From NCBI GenBank assembly GCA_023386835.1, contig JAEWIY010000152.1, forward strand, positions 1 through 64,000: a DNA stretch of 64,000 nt, in the 5' to 3' direction. Below are positions 60,456 through 64,000 of this stretch, piece by piece. The stretch comes from Verrucomicrobiota bacterium. Lineage in GTDB: Bacteria; Verrucomicrobiota; Verrucomicrobiia; Opitutales; Opitutaceae. The position numbers and the translations under genes were made by a program. The notes under the pieces are model-generated. The model was not told where the DNA came from and made no database searches. It saw only the letters and a program-made list of their open reading frames with translations. The stretch's first letter is position 1. Each line of letters begins with the position of its first letter.

Positions 60456-61775
60456 ATGCGTTCGAGGCGACGATCCTTCCCGCTGCGTGCCTGGAGCCGG
60501 CGGCTTTTCCTGCTCGTTGCCGCACTCGCGCTGGCTGGTTGCGGCAGCGACGCTCCCAAACCCACGTCCTCACGCGCGCCGCGACAATCCACCATCGTCA
60601 ACGATCTGACTTACTTGCAATTCGAGCGGGTGGGGGAAGCCGCTGGCGATGCACCGCCGTGGATCGCCCACGTCAACGCGATCGACCTCGATCGGGACGG
60701 CCTGCTCGACATCGTCGCCTGCGATACCCGCAACAGCACCATCCAGTGGATACGCCAGGTCAGGCGGGGCGTGTTTCAGGAAGCCACGATCGCCCGCGGC
60801 ATGCTGGTGCCGGTGCGGGTGGAACCGGCGGACATGGACGGTGATGGCGACACCGACCTGCTGGTCGCCAGCATGGGCGAAGTGTTTCCCAACAACGATC
60901 GCATCGGTACGGTGTTCATTCTGGAGAACGACGGCCGGCAGAACTTCACGCCGCACGCCGTGCTCGAGCATTCCACCCGCGTCACCGACGTGCGGGCCGC
61001 CGATCTGAACGGCGACGGCAAACTCGACCTGGCTCTCGCGCAGTTCGGATACGATCAGGGTGACGTGAGCTGGCTCGAGCGCGTCGGTCCGTGGGAGTTT
61101 CGTCGCCATGTCCTGCTGGAACTCTCGGGCGCGATCAACGTGGGCATCGCCGACTTCAACGGCGACGGGCTGCCGGACATCGTATCCAACATTTCACAAC
61201 AATGGGAGGAGGTGCACCTGTTTGAGAATCGCGGCCGCGGCGAGTTCTCGCGGCGACGGCTTTGGGCGTCCGCCAATGAGGATTACGGCAGCAGCGGGAT
61301 GAGCGTCGCCGACCTCAATCAGGACGGCCGCCCTGACATCCTGTTCGCAAACGGGGACGGCTTTGGTCCGGCGGCGACGCCCGGGCCAAGACCCTGGCAC
61401 GGCATCCAATGGCTCGAGAACCTGGGCAATGGAAATTTTCGGTATCAACGGATCGGCGACCTCATGGGCGCGTACAGCCCCATCGGAGTCGACCTCGACC
61501 GCGACGGCGCGACCGATGTTGTCGCCGTTGCCGGTTACGCCGACTGGCAGAACAAGGACCGCGATGTGATTTCGCTCATGTGGTTTCGCAACAATGGCCG
61601 GATGAACTTCGAGCGCCGGGTGCTCTCGATGGTACCGAAGGATCAGATCACGCTCGCTGCGGGCGATTTCGCTGGGGACGGGAGCGTCGCCCTCGTCACC
61701 GGCGGGTTCTATGTTTATCCGCCCTATGAGAAAATGGAACGCATTCTCCTGTGGCGGAGACGCGCGCAGCCATGA
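60456..61775 (+). CDS. FG-GAP/VCBS-repeat lipoprotein
   Basis: A lipoprotein signal (RRLFLLVAALALAGC) from the ATG at 60456 is followed by at least five FG-GAP/VCBS-type repeats with calcium-loop signatures: DLDRDGLLDI, DMDGDGDTDL, DLNGDGKLDL, DFNGDGLPDI, DLNQDGRPDI, DLDRDGATDV. It should fold as a beta-propeller at the cell surface, with a possible role in carbohydrate or protein binding. The stop overlaps the start of the TPR gene (ATGA). Longer starts exist (60408) but the lipoprotein signal is best placed from 60456. Such VCBS plus TPR pairs are common in Verrucomicrobiota. Confidence 0.75.
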   Translation: MRSRRRSFPLRAWSRRLFLLVAALALAGCGSDAPKPTSSRAPRQSTIVNDLTYLQFERVGEAAGDAPPWIAHVNAIDLDRDGLLDIVACDTRNSTIQWIRQVRRGVFQEATIARGMLVPVRVEPADMDGDGDTDLLVASMGEVFPNNDRIGTVFILENDGRQNFTPHAVLEHSTRVTDVRAADLNGDGKLDLALAQFGYDQGDVSWLERVGPWEFRRHVLLELSGAINVGIADFNGDGLPDIVSNISQQWEEVHLFENRGRGEFSRRRLWASANEDYGSSGMSVADLNQDGRPDILFANGDGFGPAATPGPRPWHGIQWLENLGNGNFRYQRIGDLMGAYSPIGVDLDRDGATDVVAVAGYADWQNKDRDVISLMWFRNNGRMNFERRVLSMVPKDQITLAAGDFAGDGSVALVTGGFYVYPPYEKMERILLWRRRAQP

Positions 61776-63211
61776 CAGCCGCCGCAAAGAAAACGCTTCG
61801 GTGGGGCGCCGCTGCCCTTGTGTTTGCGGGCGCGCTCGTGACGGGCCTGTGGTGGTGGCCGCAGGAGCGTGTCCGGAGTGAGGTTGCAGCGGCGATTCCT
61901 GAAGCGCCGGCGTTGGGCGACGGGCAGGAGCGGCTGGTCGACGCAATCGCAGCAGCGACTCGTCGCGCACTCGATCGCAGCACGGCAACCGAAGGTCTGG
62001 GTGAATTGGCGCGTTTGTACCATGCCAATGGCTACTTTCAGGAGGCATTGTCCGCGTACGAGACGCTCGAGCGCATCGAACCGGACGAGCCCCGCTGGCC
62101 GCACCTCGCGGCCTTGATCCTCGCGGGCTTTGGTGACTTCGATCCGGCGATGGAGCGCTGGGAGCGCGTCGTGGCGCTCGCACCGGACTACCTTCCCGCG
62201 CAGCTCCGTCTCGCCGAGGGTGCGTTGAAGTCCAATCAACCAGGGGAGGCGACGCAACGGTACCAGCAGATCCTCCAACACTGGCCCGACGAGCCGTACG
62301 CGTTGCTTGGCCTCGCCCGGCTGGATTTCGAACAAGGCAAGTGGGCGACGGCCCGGCCGCGGCTCGAGCAGGTCGTGCGACTGACCGACTACGCACTTGG
62401 CTACGATCTGATCGTTAACGTGTATGAGCGCCTGGGTCGCCAGAGGGACGCCGACGCCGTGCGGGCGAAGATGAAGGCCTCCGGTGCGTACCGCGATCCG
62501 CCGGACCCGTGGCTCGATGCATTGATTGATGTCTGCTTCGACCCGTACCGCATCGCGATTGCCGCTGGTGCTCGGAAGGATCCCGAGGAAGCGCGGCAAC
62601 TTCTTCTCCGTGCGATCGCACTCGCGCCTGACGAGGTCGCCTACCGGTTGCAGCTCGTCACATTGTATACTGATGAGAAGAACTATAGCGCGGCGCTCGA
62701 TGAGCTGGAGGAGATGACGCGGCGCGCGCCGGAGTTCGCGGACGGTTGGGCCAGGTTGAGCGCGCTACGAAAAGGCTTGGGCGATGGGGATGGGGCAGCG
62801 CGGACGCTTCAGATTGGGCTGAAGCATTGTCCCGACTCGCCAAGCCTCCGGCTCATGTGGGGCTCGCTGCTCCGCCAGGCCGGTCGCCTCGATGAGGCGC
62901 TGGTCGAGTTGTACCGCTCGATCGAGCTGCGGCCGAACGAGGCCGCCGCCTACGTTGAGGCGGCACATGTGCACGTGGCCCGCGGCGAACTTGAGCGAGG
63001 CATCGAGTACCTGCATCGCGCGGTGGAGGCCGAGCCGGATAATCCCGGCGCGTTGATCTTTCTGGCGTTCCACGCGATCTCGACGGGCAACCAAGCAGAG
63101 GCAGATCGCTGGATGTACCGCGTCTCGCAGCAACCGCGAGTCGAAACGGAGCCCGCCACCCGCCTCATTGCCGCCTACCGCGCCAAGTTCGGCCAGGACT
63201 TCGGCAAGTAG
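61772..63211 (+). CDS. TPR-repeat membrane-anchored protein
   Basis: A single N-terminal membrane segment (WGAAALVFAGALVTGLWWWP) is followed by a long series of tetratricopeptide repeats, recognisable as LARLYHANGYFQEALSAYET, LAEGALKSNQPGEATQRYQQ, LLGLARLDFEQGKWATARPR and VEAAHVHVARGELERGIEYL. The protein, 479 aa, should be a periplasmic scaffold. The ATG at 61772 overlaps the stop of the VCBS lipoprotein gene, so the two act together. A supporting role for a carbohydrate complex is inferred from the neighbourhood. The family is general and no enzymatic part is seen. Confidence 0.75.
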   Translation: MTAAAKKTLRWGAAALVFAGALVTGLWWWPQERVRSEVAAAIPEAPALGDGQERLVDAIAAATRRALDRSTATEGLGELARLYHANGYFQEALSAYETLERIEPDEPRWPHLAALILAGFGDFDPAMERWERVVALAPDYLPAQLRLAEGALKSNQPGEATQRYQQILQHWPDEPYALLGLARLDFEQGKWATARPRLEQVVRLTDYALGYDLIVNVYERLGRQRDADAVRAKMKASGAYRDPPDPWLDALIDVCFDPYRIAIAAGARKDPEEARQLLLRAIALAPDEVAYRLQLVTLYTDEKNYSAALDELEEMTRRAPEFADGWARLSALRKGLGDGDGAARTLQIGLKHCPDSPSLRLMWGSLLRQAGRLDEALVELYRSIELRPNEAAAYVEAAHVHVARGELERGIEYLHRAVEAEPDNPGALIFLAFHAISTGNQAEADRWMYRVSQQPRVETEPATRLIAAYRAKFGQDFGK

Positions 63212-63291
63212 GGCCAGTCTCCGACTGGCCAAGTCCACTCGTCAACCGCTGCAGCCCGGGCAACTTGTCACTTATTACGTGACAAGTTGCC
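63212..63291. terminator. Two inverted repeats between convergent genes
   Basis: GGCCAGTC-TCC-GACTGGCC (63212-63230) follows the TPR stop directly. GGCAACTTGTCAC and GTGACAAGTTGCC (63259-63291) form a perfect 13-bp stem with loop TTATTAC. Neither has a U-run. They lie between two convergent genes, so both may work as bidirectional terminators, and the longer one could also be a protein-binding site. Confidence 0.55.
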
Positions 63292-63325
63292 GGCCGCGTT
63301 CGCCGGCGGTGTCAGCTTGCGCAGA

Positions 63326-64000
63326 TCACTTCCTCGCCTTCGCGGATGCCAGAAGGTCCGCCGCCCAGACTTCCTGAAGCAGGAAGTAGAGGCGCGAGTA
63401 GTGGCGTTGCCGCCAGGCGTTTCGGGCGATGGCGACGTAGTCGGCACGTTCGAATTCGGCGCCACCTGCCGCGTCGGCGGCGGCGAGCAATGCGCGGTAG
63501 CGCGTTTCCAGGTCCTTCAGCCATGCCTCGCCGACGGTGACCTTTGCGCCGAGCACGCGCTGCGTCTTCGATGCGCTGACGAAGGTTTGCAGCGCGTACG
63601 GCTCCAGGCGCAGTTTCAGCGTATCAGCCACGTGGTGACGCCGGGCCTCGGCCGGCTCGGTCAGGACACCGGGCTCCGCAAGCGTAACGGTCGCGTCCAC
63701 GGGCTCCGGCAGCGTGTTCAAAACGTAAAAATACCGGCGACCGTCGACGATCTGCTGGCGGATTCGCACAGGATCGACCGCGCCGGCGACGTCATCGAAC
63801 TTGGTTGCGGGCAACGCGGCGAAGGCGCGGGAGAACGGTTCGAGTTCCCGCTCCATGCCCAGCGTGCCGAGGACGTAGCCGCCCTTGATGACCTCGGTGG
63901 CGTCGACGTGGTGCAGCGCGAAGGCGTACGGCTCGAGGCTGTTGAAGCCGGACGGATTGAGGGTCGATGCGCGCCAGACCATCTCCTGCACGCCGATGTC
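63326..64000 (-). CDS. C-terminal part of a large protein, cut by the window edge
   Basis: A minus-strand frame enters from beyond base 64000 and ends at 63326. The visible 225 residues read YAFALHHVDATEVIKGGYVL, AALPATKFDDVAGAVDPVRI and RRYFYVLNTLPEPVDATVTL, which resembles the beta-sandwich tail of glycoside hydrolases or sugar-binding proteins. The end is helical (YLFLLQEVWAADLLASAKARK-like). It is convergent to the TPR gene. Function cannot be assigned without the rest. It may extend the carbohydrate locus. Confidence 0.5.
   Translation of the reverse strand, partial: DIGVQEMVWRASTLNPSGFNSLEPYAFALHHVDATEVIKGGYVLGTLGMERELEPFSRAFAALPATKFDDVAGAVDPVRIRQQIVDGRRYFYVLNTLPEPVDATVTLAEPGVLTEPAEARRHHVADTLKLRLEPYALQTFVSASKTQRVLGAKVTVGEAWLKDLETRYRALLAAADAAGGAEFERADYVAIARNAWRQRHYSRLYFLLQEVWAADLLASAKARK

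Noticed and set aside
1..64000. CRISPR arrays or cas genes
   Set aside because: I saw no regularly spaced direct repeats with unique spacers. The phased TCGA motifs at 4944-5052 are far too short and close.

Overview
The window looks like a high-GC chromosome segment from the Verrucomicrobiota, probably an Opitutaceae-type bacterium. The clearest sign is the TonB-dependent receptor at 55023-58691, whose mature N-terminus carries the IVVLSPFEVSA-type TonB box that I associate with that group. It has no SusD partner. Taxonomy is inferred from protein style only.

Left third (1-11.2 kb): the backbone of a mobilizable or conjugative element, mostly on the minus strand. It has a MobF (TrwC/TraI-type) relaxase-helicase, a TraD/VirD4-like ATPase, a ParA/MinD-like ATPase, small membrane proteins and HTH proteins. 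Between the relaxase and the ATPase lies an origin-of-transfer candidate: short hairpins followed by ten TCGA cores spaced about one helical turn apart. No type IV secretion genes are visible. Bases 1-150 look like a contig edge with an artefactual C/G homopolymer run.

Middle (11.4-41.3 kb): a defence island. A type 3 BREX locus (brxF, brxC, pglX, brxH helicase, pglZ, brxA-like) runs on the plus strand with tight start-stop coupling. Cargo sits in two of its internal gaps: an AlbA_2/HATPase protein and a GHKL-ATPase fused to a PD-(D/E)XK nuclease between brxC and pglX, and a Septu-like ATPase-HNH pair between pglX and the helicase. Next come a 5'-nucleotidase plus HExxH protein pair, a fragment matching the 3' end of tRNA-Glu (possible attachment site), an XRE-ImmA/IrrE gene overlapping a MazF-like toxin, a retron-type reverse transcriptase with a PRTase/winged-helix partner, a divergent nucleoside-deoxyribosyltransferase/TIR-like protein, an ankyrin pseudogene and a HipAB pair with two operators.

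Right third (41.9-64 kb): a carbohydrate locus that I read as a complete route for apiose, the branched sugar of rhamnogalacturonan II and apiogalacturonan. Secreted and cytoplasmic GH140-type apiosidases would release D-apiose. The pathway then needs ApsD (Gfo/Idh/MocA), ApnL, ApnO, OiaK (DUF1537 kinase) and a RuBisCO-like protein (OiaX or OiaT), and all five are present. An XRE-cupin regulator, a DUF4380 protein, a CBM9-like protein, the TonB receptor and a VCBS/TPR pair complete the locus. The RuBisCO-like protein through the CBM9-like protein forms one tight operon. A cut-off minus-strand gene ends the window.
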